From Hylemonella sp. (GTDB lineage: Bacteria > Pseudomonadota > Gammaproteobacteria > Burkholderiales > Burkholderiaceae_C): a stretch of DNA of 64,000 nt. The stretch spans positions 1-64,000 of the forward strand of contig JAUYQZ010000023.1 of assembly GCA_030695415.1 (NCBI GenBank), read 5' to 3'. The notes under the pieces are model-generated. The model did not search any database. It was not told the DNA's origin and saw nothing but the letters and a program-made list of their open reading frames with translations. A program made the translations under genes and the position numbers. The first letter of the stretch is position 1. Every line of letters starts with the position of its first letter. Shown piece after piece: positions 19,347-27,625 of the stretch.

Positions 19347-19993
19347 GATTCGACGCGGTGCTGTTCGACTGCGATGGCGTGCTGGTCGACTCCGAGCCCA
19401 TCGTCAACGGCGTGCTGCGCGCCATGCTGGGCGAGCGCGGCTGGGCGTTGAGCGAGCAGGAGTGCCTGCGCATCTTTGTCGGCAAGATGGTGCGCGACGA
19501 GAAGGCGCGCATCGAGTTGCATACCGGCCAGCCGCTCACGGAGGAATGGCTGGCTGAATTTCGTGCAAGGCGTAACGCCGCACTGGAGCAGGAATTGCAG
19601 ATCGTGGCCAACGCACACCATGCCGTGCACGAAGTGCACGAGCGCCTGCAGGCCCGCATCGCCTGCGCCTCCGGCGCTGATCGTCACAAGGTCGAGCTGC
19701 AACTGCGCAAGGTGGGCCTGCACGACTATTTCGAGGGCCGCATCTTCAGCGGCCACGAGATGCCGCGTTCCAAGCCGCACCCCGATGTGTACCTGGCCGC
19801 TGCGGCCGCCCTGTCGGCGCCGCCACAACGCTGCGCCGTGGTGGAGGACACGCTGATCGGCACCGCCGCCGGCCTGGCCGCTGGCGCCACGGTGTTTGCC
19901 TACGTGCCACACGGCGACGCCGACGTCTTTCACCGTGCCGGGGTGGCCGCGGTGTTCAGTGATATGGCCCAACTGCCCGGGCTGCTGATCTGA
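19343..19993 (+). CDS. HAD-superfamily phosphatase (beta-phosphoglucomutase-like)
   Basis: The N-terminus FDAVLFDCDGVLVDSEP holds the Asp nucleophile pair of a HAD subfamily IA enzyme; PRSKPHPDVYL supplies motif III Lys and VVEDTLIGTAAG motif IV. Length is 216 residues. The start is TTG overlapping the upstream stop. Likely small-molecule sugar phosphatase or phosphoglycolate-phosphatase-like; exact substrate unknown. It ends 3 nt before the convergent GGDEF-EAL gene. Confidence 0.9.
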   Translation: MRFDAVLFDCDGVLVDSEPIVNGVLRAMLGERGWALSEQECLRIFVGKMVRDEKARIELHTGQPLTEEWLAEFRARRNAALEQELQIVANAHHAVHEVHERLQARIACASGADRHKVELQLRKVGLHDYFEGRIFSGHEMPRSKPHPDVYLAAAAALSAPPQRCAVVEDTLIGTAAGLAAGATVFAYVPHGDADVFHRAGVAAVFSDMAQLPGLLI

Positions 19994-19996
19994 TGG

Positions 19997-22162
19997 TCAG
20001 CGCAGGGGTGCGAAACCCGAGTTCGGCTGCGCTGGCCCCGGCAGCGCGCTGCCCGCCTCCAGCAGGCGCGTCATGTCCGCGTGGGACAGCGGACGCGACA
20101 GCAGATAACCCTGAAACTCGTTGCAGCCCTGGTAACGCAGAAAGTCGAACTGGGCCTGGTTCTCCACGCCTTCGGCCACGATGACCTTGCGCAGGCTCTG
20201 GCCCAGGGAGATGACGGCGCGGGCGATCATGGCCACGTCTTCCTCATGCTCCAGGCCCGTGACCAGCGAACGGTCGATCTTGATGATGTCCAGCGGCAGG
20301 CGGCGCAGGTAGCTCAGCGATGAATAGCCCGTGCCGAAATCGTCCATCGCCAGCAGCACGCCCAGCTCCTTGAGCTGGTGGAGGGTCTGCACGGCCCGGT
20401 CGCTGTCGCCGATAAAGACGTTCTCGGTGATTTCCAGCTCGAGCAGGTCGGCGGGAAAGCCGGTCTGCGCCAGCAGATCACTCACCTGGGCGACGATGTC
20501 GCCGCTGTAGAACAGTCTGGGTGAAAGGTTGACCGCCATGTGCAGCGGGGTGGCGCGCAAGCGGTTCCATTCGGCGGCGGCCGCCAGCGCGTCCCGCAGC
20601 ACGGCGTGGGTGAGCGGAACGATCAGCCCGGTCTCCTCGGCGATGGGGATGAAGCGGTCGGGGCGGATGGCGCCGTAGACGGGGTGCGTCCAGCGGACCA
20701 GTGCTTCCAGGCCCACGATGCGGCGACGATGGTCCACCTTGGGCTGGTAGTGCACTTCCAGCGCGTTCTGCTCGATGGTCTGTCTGAGCGCGTTCTCCAG
20801 GTTCAGCCGCTCGTCAGCCTCACGGTTGAGCTCACTGGTGAAGAACTGGAACGTGTTGCGGCCACGGTCCTTGGCGGCGTACATGGCCGCATCGGCATGC
20901 TTGAGCAGCGAGGCTGCCGCTTCACCATCTTGCGGGTAAAGGGCCACACCCAGACTCGCGTTGATCTGAAACTCGCGGCCGACCAGATGCAGGGGTCGGG
21001 ACACCTCTTCCAGAACACGACGCAGCTGGGAGATCACGGTGGTGCTCTGGTAATGGTCGGTCAGCAGCAGCACGAACTCGTCACCACCCAGCCGCGCCAC
21101 CGTGTCGGAGCCGCGCACGCAATGGCCCAGCCGCCGCGCAACCTCCTTGAGCAGTTCATCGCCCGCATCGTGGCCCAGGCTGTCGTTGATGAATTTGAAG
21201 TTGTCGAGGTCGATGAACACGACGGCCAGGTTGTAGCCCAGCCTGGCCGCACGCGCGATGCCCTGCTCGACGCGGTCGCCCAGCAGGTTGCGATTGGGCA
21301 GACCGGTCAGCGCATCGTGGTTGGCCTGCCGCTCCAGTTGCTCCTGGTAGCTCCTGCGTTCGGAGATGTCCTGCACCGTGCCTTCGTAGTAGAGCAGCTG
21401 GCCTTGCGGGTCGCGCACGGCATGGGCGTTCTCGGAGATCCAGATGCTGGTGCCGTCCTGCCGGTAGACCTCGGACTCGAAGTTCAGCACCGCGCCATGC
21501 TGGGTCATGATTTGCTGGAAGCGTTCACGCTGTCCGCTCCTCACATACAGCCGGCGGTCGATATCATGCAGACCGGCCATCAGGGCTTCTGGACTTGCGT
21601 AGCCATAGATCCGGGCCAGCGCGGGGTTGGCTGCGAGGTAGTGGCCGTCGGCCGTGGTCTGGAAGATGCCTTCGGAGGCGTGTTCGAAGATCTCGCGGTA
21701 GCGCCGTTCGGCCTGCTCCCGTGCCTCCAGCAGGCTGTGCTGCTCCGTGACGTCCTCGATGAAGCCTTCGACCACCAGTTCCCCGCGCTCGTCGGCCACG
21801 CCAATGCCCCGTTCAATGACCCACTTGGTCAGCCCGCCCTGGGTCAGGATGCGGTACTCCACCGCAAAACGTTGGCCCTGGCGGACCGCGGCGGAGATGA
21901 CCGAGCGCACGCGCGCGCTGTCCTGCGGGTGGGTGATGGACTCCCAGGCCACGGTGGCGTTGTCCACCAGCTGATCAGGACGGTAGCCGGTGAGGGTCAG
22001 GCAGCCCTGGCTGACAAAAATCATGCGCCAGGAGGCGTCCAGCAGGCAGCGGTAGGCCATGCCGTCCAGGTTGTTGACCAGCGTGTCCAACACACGGGCC
22101 CGGTCCAGCTCGCCGGTGCTGAGCAGGCTGGTGCGACGGGAACGGGCGGGCGGGGTGGCCAT
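19997..22162 (-). CDS. PAS-PAS-GGDEF-EAL cyclic-di-GMP signalling protein
   Basis: The 721-residue protein has two N-terminal PAS-like segments (MAYRCLLDASWRMIFVSQG and IFEHASEGIFQTTADGHYL), then a GGDEF domain with an intact GGDEF motif (about residues 359-363) and an EAL domain with intact EAL (about 486-488) and DDFGTGYSSL. Both cyclase and phosphodiesterase activity are possible. No transmembrane helix is evident, so it is likely cytosolic. The frame extends to 22276 through the LiuR box; I chose ATG 22162 (MATPPARSRRTS) because the upstream part reads as promoter DNA. Confidence 0.92.
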   Translation of the reverse strand: MATPPARSRRTSLLSTGELDRARVLDTLVNNLDGMAYRCLLDASWRMIFVSQGCLTLTGYRPDQLVDNATVAWESITHPQDSARVRSVISAAVRQGQRFAVEYRILTQGGLTKWVIERGIGVADERGELVVEGFIEDVTEQHSLLEAREQAERRYREIFEHASEGIFQTTADGHYLAANPALARIYGYASPEALMAGLHDIDRRLYVRSGQRERFQQIMTQHGAVLNFESEVYRQDGTSIWISENAHAVRDPQGQLLYYEGTVQDISERRSYQEQLERQANHDALTGLPNRNLLGDRVEQGIARAARLGYNLAVVFIDLDNFKFINDSLGHDAGDELLKEVARRLGHCVRGSDTVARLGGDEFVLLLTDHYQSTTVISQLRRVLEEVSRPLHLVGREFQINASLGVALYPQDGEAAASLLKHADAAMYAAKDRGRNTFQFFTSELNREADERLNLENALRQTIEQNALEVHYQPKVDHRRRIVGLEALVRWTHPVYGAIRPDRFIPIAEETGLIVPLTHAVLRDALAAAAEWNRLRATPLHMAVNLSPRLFYSGDIVAQVSDLLAQTGFPADLLELEITENVFIGDSDRAVQTLHQLKELGVLLAMDDFGTGYSSLSYLRRLPLDIIKIDRSLVTGLEHEEDVAMIARAVISLGQSLRKVIVAEGVENQAQFDFLRYQGCNEFQGYLLSRPLSHADMTRLLEAGSALPGPAQPNSGFAPLR

Positions 22163-22250
22163 GACGGTCCGACTATAGCCCGGGATGGGGCCTGAGGGAG
22201 AGCGAGTGGCGATGGGCTGGTGCAAGCGGCAGGGGACAAATCTGCCACAA

Positions 22251-22272
22251 TTGACGTTTACGTAAACGTCAA
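22251..22272. promoter_or_regulatory. LiuR-type operator palindrome (box 3)
   Basis: A perfect 22-bp palindrome, half site TTGACGTTTAC, identical to box 1. A -10-like CACAAT (22247-22252) overlaps the left end. The liuB ATG is 284 bp downstream because a 269-bp element intervenes. The gap 22163-22556 contains this box and that element and no gene. Confidence 0.85.
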
Positions 22273-22284
22273 CCACCCGGGGCT

Positions 22285-22553
22285 AGGGCCTGTTCACTCC
22301 AATTTCACAAGATGCGTTGCGGATCAAGAAAAGCCATGCGCAAGGCGCGAAGCGCAGCCGGGGTCGAGCCCCGGCAAGGCTTCGCAACGCCGCGCAGGGC
22401 CTTTTGGGCCGCAACCCGGAGGGAATGTGGTTAGAACCGCGCCACTCGTCGTTGCACTCCTAGCCCAGGCGGCCAGCCTGGGCGTCGTCGCGCGCCTAGA
22501 TGGGCGCGGTTTTAATCACATTCGCACTTGCGAAATCAGAGTGAACAGGCCCT
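22285..22553. mobile_element. MITE-like structured element with terminal inverted repeats
   Basis: The ends AGGGCCTGTTCACTC and GAGTGAACAGGCCCT are perfect 15-bp inverted repeats, extendable to 27 bp with 3 mismatches (22285-22311 and 22527-22553). Inside are nested inverted repeats: 20 bp with 2 mismatches (22424-22443/22503-22522), GCCCAGGC/GCCTGGGC (22463-22483), GCCGGGG/CCCCGGC (22357-22375) and GCGAAGC/GCTTCGC around it. No open reading frame of note and no clear target duplication. It looks like a non-autonomous mobile element or large REP-type repeat; copy number cannot be checked here. Confidence 0.65.
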
Positions 22554-22556
22554 GAC

Positions 22557-24164
22557 ATGCCGATACTGGAATCCCAACTCAATGCCCGCTCGGCCGAGTT
22601 CCAGGCCAATGCCGCCGCCATGCAGGCCGTGGTGGACGACCTGAAGGTCCAAGTGGACCAGGTGGCCCAGGGCGGCGGCGAGGCCGCCCGTGCCAAGCAC
22701 ACGGCCCGCGGCAAGCTGCTGCCGCGCGAGCGGGTGCAGCGCCTGCTCGACCCCGGCACGCCCTTTCTGGAGCTGTCGCCGCTGGCGGCTCTCAATATGT
22801 ACAACGGTGACGCGCCCTGCGCCGGCCTGATCGCCGGCATCGGCCGGGTCAGCGGGGTGGACTGCATGATCGTCTGCAATGACGCCACCGTGAAGGGCGG
22901 CACCTACTACCCCATGACGGTGAAGAAGCACCTGCGCGCGCAGGAGATCGCGCAGCAGAACCGCCTGCCCTGCATCTACCTGGTGGACTCGGGCGGCGCC
23001 AACCTGCCCAACCAGGACGAGGTGTTTCCGGACCGCGATCACTTCGGCCGCATCTTCTACAACCAGGCCAATATGAGCGCCCAGGGGCTGGCGCAGATTG
23101 CGGTGGTCATGGGCTCGTGCACGGCCGGTGGCGCCTATGTGCCGGCCATGAGCGACGAAGCCATCATCGTCAAGAACCAGGGCACCATCTTCCTGGGCGG
23201 CCCGCCGCTGGTGAAAGCCGCTACCGGCGAGGTGGTGACGGCCGAAGACCTGGGCGGCGGCGATGTGCACACGCGCCTGTCGGGTGTGGCTGACCACCTG
23301 GCGCAGAACGATCTGCACGCCCTGGCGCTGGCACGCGCCTCGGTGAAGAACCTCAACATCAGCAAGACCCCACCGCCGGCCGTGAGCGCGCCGCAAGCGC
23401 CACGCTATCCGGCCGAGGAACTCTACGGCGTGATCCCGGCCGATACACGCAAGCCCTTCGACGTGCGCGAGATCATTGCGCGCATCGTCGATGGCTCGGA
23501 GTTCGACGAGTTCAAGGCCCGCTACGGCACCACGCTGGTGACGGGCTTTGCGCGCATCGAGGGCATGCCCGTGGGCATCATCGCCAACAACGGCATCCTG
23601 TTCAGCGAGTCCGCGCTCAAGGGCACGCACTTCATCGAACTCTGCTGCCAGCGCAAGATCCCGCTGGTCTTCCTGCAGAACATCACCGGTTTCATGGTGG
23701 GCCGCAAGTACGAAAACGAAGGCATCGCGCGCAACGGCGCCAAGATGGTCACGGCGGTGTCCACCGCCAACGTACCCAAGTTCACGGTCATCATCGGCGG
23801 GTCATTTGGTGCCGGCAACTACGGCATGTGCGGCCGGGCCTTCGGACCGAGGTTCCTGTGGATGTGGCCGAACGCACGCATCAGCGTGATGGGCGGCGAA
23901 CAGGCCGCCAGCGTGCTGGCCACCGTCAAACGCGACGGCATCGAGGGCAAGGGCGGGGCCTGGAGCGCGCCGGAAGAGGAAGCCTTCAAGACGCCGATCC
24001 GCCAGCAGTACGAGGAGCAGGGGCACCCTTACTACGCCACCGCCCGTTTGTGGGACGACGGCATCATTGACCCGGCCGACACGCGGCGCGTGCTGGCCCT
24101 GGGTCTGAGCACCGCGCTCAATGCCCCCATCCCCGAGACGAAATTTGGCGTCTTCAGGATGTGA
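22557..24164 (+). CDS. liuB: Methylcrotonyl-CoA carboxylase, carboxyltransferase (beta) subunit
   Basis: This is the carboxyltransferase subunit that moves CO2 from carboxybiotin to 3-methylcrotonyl-CoA in leucine degradation. The 535-residue length, the [19 protein letters not shown] segment, the [20 protein letters not shown] and [16 protein letters not shown] oxyanion-hole regions are typical of MCC beta. The start MPILESQLN is the family's normal N-terminus, so the mobile-like element reaches to 3 bp from it and the ribosome site must be a weak CAGG inside the element. It pairs with the biotin-carrying subunit encoded at 27618. Confidence 0.95.
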   Translation: MPILESQLNARSAEFQANAAAMQAVVDDLKVQVDQVAQGGGEAARAKHTARGKLLPRERVQRLLDPGTPFLELSPLAALNMYNGDAPCAGLIAGIGRVSGVDCMIVCNDATVKGGTYYPMTVKKHLRAQEIAQQNRLPCIYLVDSGGANLPNQDEVFPDRDHFGRIFYNQANMSAQGLAQIAVVMGSCTAGGAYVPAMSDEAIIVKNQGTIFLGGPPLVKAATGEVVTAEDLGGGDVHTRLSGVADHLAQNDLHALALARASVKNLNISKTPPPAVSAPQAPRYPAEELYGVIPADTRKPFDVREIIARIVDGSEFDEFKARYGTTLVTGFARIEGMPVGIIANNGILFSESALKGTHFIELCCQRKIPLVFLQNITGFMVGRKYENEGIARNGAKMVTAVSTANVPKFTVIIGGSFGAGNYGMCGRAFGPRFLWMWPNARISVMGGEQAASVLATVKRDGIEGKGGAWSAPEEEAFKTPIRQQYEEQGHPYYATARLWDDGIIDPADTRRVLALGLSTALNAPIPETKFGVFRM

Positions 24165-24258
24165 GGATCACCCGTTCACGTAGAGCCGGCCCAAACGCTC
24201 CGAGCGCGCGCACCGGGACTTCGACCAGCGCCGTCCGAACGGCAGCGATGAGATTCAA

Positions 24259-25617
24259 TTGAAAAGCGACAACATTTCTTCTGCCGACTGGGTCGCGCGC
24301 AGCCTGCGCAGCGTCTGGCATCCCTGCACCCAGATGCAGCACCATGAGAGCGTGCCGCTGATCCCGGTCAGCCACGGCAAAGGAGCCTGGCTGGTGGATA
24401 TGCAGGGGAACGAATACCTGGACGCCATCAGTTCCTGGTGGGTCAACCTGTTTGGTCACGCGAATCCGCGTATCAACGCGGCGCTGAAGGACCAGCTCGA
24501 CCGGCTGGAGCACGCCATGCTGGCCGGCTTCACACACCAGCCGGTGGTGGAGCTGTCCGAGCGCCTGGGTGCGCTGACTGGCGGCGTGCTGGGCCATTGC
24601 TTCTACGCGTCGGACGGCGCCTCGGCGGTGGAGATCGCGCTGAAGATGAGTTTTCATTTCTGGCGCAACAGCGGCCAGAGCCAGAAGCAGGAGTTCGTCT
24701 GCCTCTCGGGCAGCTACCACGGCGAGACCATCGGCGCCCTGGCCGTGACCGACGTGGCGCTGTTTCGCGACGCTTACGGCCCGCTGCTGCAGCGCGCCCA
24801 TGTGGTGGCCTCGCCCGACGCGCGGCTGGCCCAGCCCGGCGAAAGTGCGGAAGATGTGGCGCGCCGGGCCGCCGCCGCCCTGGAAGCCCTGCTGCAGGAA
24901 CGCAGCGGCAAAATAGCCGCCGTGATCGTCGAGCCCCTGGTGCAGTGCGCCACCGGCATGGCCATGCACGACCCGGCCTACCTGCGGCAAGTGCGCGCCC
25001 TCTGCGACCGCCATGAGGTGCACATGATTGCCGATGAGATTGCCGTGGGTTGCGGTCGCACCGGCACTTTCTTTGCCTGCGAGCAGGCCGGTGAAAATGG
25101 AGAAGCGGTGTGGCCCGATTTTGTCTGCCTGTCCAAGGGCATCAGCGGCGGTTACTTGCCGCTGTCGTTGGTGATGACGCGCGAGGCCATCTACCAGGCC
25201 TTTTACGACGCTGACGTCAGGCGCGGCTTCCTGCATTCGCATTCCTACACCGGCAACCCGCTGGCCTGCCGTGCGGCGTTGGCCACGCTGGATATCTTTG
25301 CCCAGGACGATGTGCTGGTGACGAACCGCGTGAAGGCGCAGAAATTGAGCGTAGCGTTGGCGCCTCTGGTTTCGGATGAACGAGTCCAAAATTTCCGCCA
25401 GCGCGGCATGATCTGGGCTTTCGACGCGGTGGTGAACGATGCTGACCAGGCAGCCAACTTCTCGCGGCGCTTCTTCACTGCGGCCCTGCAGCGTGGCCTG
25501 CTGCTACGCCCGATCGGCCGCACGGTCTACCTGATGCCCCCCTACATCCTGGGTGATGAAGAGATCGTCCAGCTGGCCGAGCGCACCCGCTCCACGTTTG
25601 ACGAGGTGATGGCATGA
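24259..25617 (+). CDS. bioA: Adenosylmethionine--8-amino-7-oxononanoate aminotransferase
   Basis: This PLP enzyme makes 7,8-diaminononanoate from KAPA using SAM as amino donor. Signatures are VWHPCTQM at the N-terminus (substrate site), [17 protein letters not shown] and the Schiff-base lysine K293 in [14 protein letters not shown]. Length of 452 residues is normal. The start is TTG, since no in-frame ATG or GTG lies near. It begins 94 nt after liuB and overlaps bioF by ATGA. Function in biotin synthesis is firm; the position between MCC genes is notable. Confidence 0.95.
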   Translation: MKSDNISSADWVARSLRSVWHPCTQMQHHESVPLIPVSHGKGAWLVDMQGNEYLDAISSWWVNLFGHANPRINAALKDQLDRLEHAMLAGFTHQPVVELSERLGALTGGVLGHCFYASDGASAVEIALKMSFHFWRNSGQSQKQEFVCLSGSYHGETIGALAVTDVALFRDAYGPLLQRAHVVASPDARLAQPGESAEDVARRAAAALEALLQERSGKIAAVIVEPLVQCATGMAMHDPAYLRQVRALCDRHEVHMIADEIAVGCGRTGTFFACEQAGENGEAVWPDFVCLSKGISGGYLPLSLVMTREAIYQAFYDADVRRGFLHSHSYTGNPLACRAALATLDIFAQDDVLVTNRVKAQKLSVALAPLVSDERVQNFRQRGMIWAFDAVVNDADQAANFSRRFFTAALQRGLLLRPIGRTVYLMPPYILGDEEIVQLAERTRSTFDEVMA

Positions 25618-26810
25618 GCTTTGCCTCCATCGCCACGCTGCAGCATGAGATCGGGCGCCTGGACGCGCAGGGTCTGCGCCGCCGCCGCCGCACGGCCGAG
25701 TCGGCCTGCGCACCCCACGTCATGGTGGATGGCCGCCCCATGCTGAGCTTCAACAGCAACGACTACCTGGGCCTGGCGGGCGATGCGCGCATCGCCTCCG
25801 CCTTGCAGGAGGGCGTGAATCTCTACGGCGCCGGCAGCGGCGCCTCGCACCTGGTGAGCGGGCACTCCAAAGCGCACGAGGAGCTGGAAGAGCGTCTGGC
25901 GGCCTTCGAGGCGCCGCACCTGGAGCGCGCGCGCGCCCTCTACTTCAGCACCGGCTACATGGCCAACCTCGCCGTACTGGCTGCGCTGGCTGCAGCCACG
26001 CCCGGCGAGACCGAGATCTTCTCCGACGCGCTGAACCACGCTTCCATCATCGATGGCACGCGCCTGGCGCGCGCATCGCTCACCATCTACCCGCATGTCG
26101 ATGTGGCGGCACTGGAGACGGCGCTGGCCGCCAGCGATGCAAGGACGAAGATGGTCGTCACCGACAGCGTGTTCAGCATGGATGGCGACATCGCCCCGCT
26201 GCCGGCTCTGCTGGCCCTGTGTGAGCGCTTTGGCGCCTGGCTGGTGGTGGACGACGCGCATGGTTTCGGTGTGCTGGGTGAGCACGGCCGCGGTGCGCTG
26301 GAGCATTTCAAGCTGCGTTCACCGCAGCTGGTCTACATGGGCACGCTGGGCAAGGCCGCGGGCGTCAGCGGCGCCTTCGTGGCCGCGCACGAAACGGTGA
26401 TCGACTGGCTGGTGCAGCGCGCCCGGCCCTATATCTACACGACCGCCGCGCCACCGGCACTGGCCCATGCCCTGCTGACCAGCCTGGCGCTGATCGAGGG
26501 CCGCGAAGGGCAGCAGCGGCGAGCCCAGCTGGAGCTGTTGACCCATCAGCTGGCGGCCATGCCCTTGCGGGCCGGGTGGCGGCGCCCGGTGTCCCACACG
26601 CCCATCCAGCCGCTCATCGTTGGCGGTAATGCGCAAGTGTTGGACCTTGCGCAGGCGCTGGAAGGGCAGGGCATCTGGGTCACGGGCATCCGTGCCCCTA
26701 CGGTGCCGGCGGGCACGGCGCGTCTGCGCATCACCCTGTCGGCCGCCCATACGCATGAGGATGTCGCGCGCTTGCTTGCCGCGCTCGAACCGATGAATTC
26801 CGAGATTTGA
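25614..26810 (+). CDS. bioF: 8-amino-7-oxononanoate synthase
   Basis: This PLP-dependent alpha-oxoamine synthase condenses pimeloyl-ACP/CoA with alanine to make KAPA. The motif [10 protein letters not shown], the [11 protein letters not shown] segment and the PLP lysine K247 in [13 protein letters not shown] are all present. Length of 398 residues is normal. Its start overlaps the bioA stop, and bioD follows by 4 nt, so bioA-bioF-bioD form one translational unit. bioB is not in this window. Confidence 0.95.
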   Translation: MSFASIATLQHEIGRLDAQGLRRRRRTAESACAPHVMVDGRPMLSFNSNDYLGLAGDARIASALQEGVNLYGAGSGASHLVSGHSKAHEELEERLAAFEAPHLERARALYFSTGYMANLAVLAALAAATPGETEIFSDALNHASIIDGTRLARASLTIYPHVDVAALETALAASDARTKMVVTDSVFSMDGDIAPLPALLALCERFGAWLVVDDAHGFGVLGEHGRGALEHFKLRSPQLVYMGTLGKAAGVSGAFVAAHETVIDWLVQRARPYIYTTAAPPALAHALLTSLALIEGREGQQRRAQLELLTHQLAAMPLRAGWRRPVSHTPIQPLIVGGNAQVLDLAQALEGQGIWVTGIRAPTVPAGTARLRITLSAAHTHEDVARLLAALEPMNSEI

Positions 26811-26814
26811 GACC

Positions 26815-27504
26815 ATGAAAGCCTTTTCCTGCTTCGTCACCGGCACCGACACCGAGATCGGCAAGACCCTCATCAGCAGTGCCCTGCTGTATGCCCTCGG
26901 ACAGGCGGGCGTGCGCGCCGCCGGTATGAAGCCCCTGGCGGCCGGCGCTGAGTTACGCGATGGTGTCTGGCACAACGAGGACGTGGACCAGCTTCATGAC
27001 GCCGCCCCCCTGAAGCTGCCGCGCGAACTGACCACGCCCTACCTGCTGCGCACACCGGCGGCGCCCCATATCGCGGCAGCGCAGGAATGCGTGCTGATCG
27101 AGCCGCGCCGCATCATCACCGCTTACGAGCGGGTGCGCGCCCGGGCCGAGGCCGTCGTGGTCGAAGGTGTGGGCGGCTGGTGCGTGCCGCTGACCCACGG
27201 CTATGACACCTCCGACCTGGCGCGCCAGTTGGGCCTGCCCGTCATCCTCGTTGTGGGCCTGCGCCTGGGCTGCATCAACCATGCCCTGCTGACGGCCGAA
27301 GCCATCGCATCGCGCGGGCTCAAACTGGCGGGCTGGGTGGCCAATACCGTGGACCCGTCCATGCTCCACATGGACGGCAATATCGAGGCCATCGCCGCGC
27401 GTATTTCTGCCCCGATGCTGGGTCATGTGCCGCGGCTCGAACATCCCACTGCAGCCGCGGCGGCGGCTTATCTCGACCTTGGAAAGGTGAAGATCGATGT
27501 TTAA
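26815..27504 (+). CDS. bioD: Dethiobiotin synthetase
   Basis: This ATP-dependent carboligase closes the ureido ring of dethiobiotin. The P-loop FVTGTDTEIGKTLIS and VVEGVGGWCVPL are family motifs. Length is 229 residues. The C-terminal codons and stop overlap a copied liuD start: the last two codons and TAA fall in GATGTTTAA, so the original C-terminus may have been replaced. The core catalytic part is intact. Biotin made by this set would be used by MCC encoded immediately downstream. Confidence 0.95.
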   Translation: MKAFSCFVTGTDTEIGKTLISSALLYALGQAGVRAAGMKPLAAGAELRDGVWHNEDVDQLHDAAPLKLPRELTTPYLLRTPAAPHIAAAQECVLIEPRRIITAYERVRARAEAVVVEGVGGWCVPLTHGYDTSDLARQLGLPVILVVGLRLGCINHALLTAEAIASRGLKLAGWVANTVDPSMLHMDGNIEAIAARISAPMLGHVPRLEHPTAAAAAAYLDLGKVKIDV

Positions 27505-27625
27505 GAAAATTCTCATCGCCAATTGCGGTGACCAGCGGCATAGCCGCGAAGCAGCGCAGCTAAATTGCCTGGTGCGCGCAGCGCACGCGGGCGGTTTCAC
27601 CGCGATGGAGGTATGGCATGTTTAA
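27497..27625 (+). pseudogene. Duplicated 5' fragment of liuD (42-codon ORF)
   Basis: Positions 27497-27531 match the first 35 nt of liuD (27618-27652) with one difference, offset by 121 bp. The copy begins MFKKILIANCGD where liuD reads MFKKILIANRGE, then diverges and stops after 42 codons inside the true liuD start region. It overlaps the bioD stop on one side and the liuD start on the other, and has an AAGGTGA ribosome site 6 nt upstream. It is probably a scar of rearrangement; a coupling peptide cannot be excluded. Confidence 0.7.

Noticed and set aside
22163..22276. 38-codon N-terminal extension of the GGDEF-EAL protein
   Set aside because: It reads through the LiuR box; ATG 22162 is a better start.
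24165..24258. BirA-type operator before bioA
   Set aside because: No TTGTAAACC-like half sites or other palindrome seen in the 94-bp gap.
27497..27625. The 42-codon ORF as a genuine biotin-sensing leader peptide
   Set aside because: It is mostly explained as a copied liuD start; no repeated regulatory codons or attenuator hairpin with T-run.
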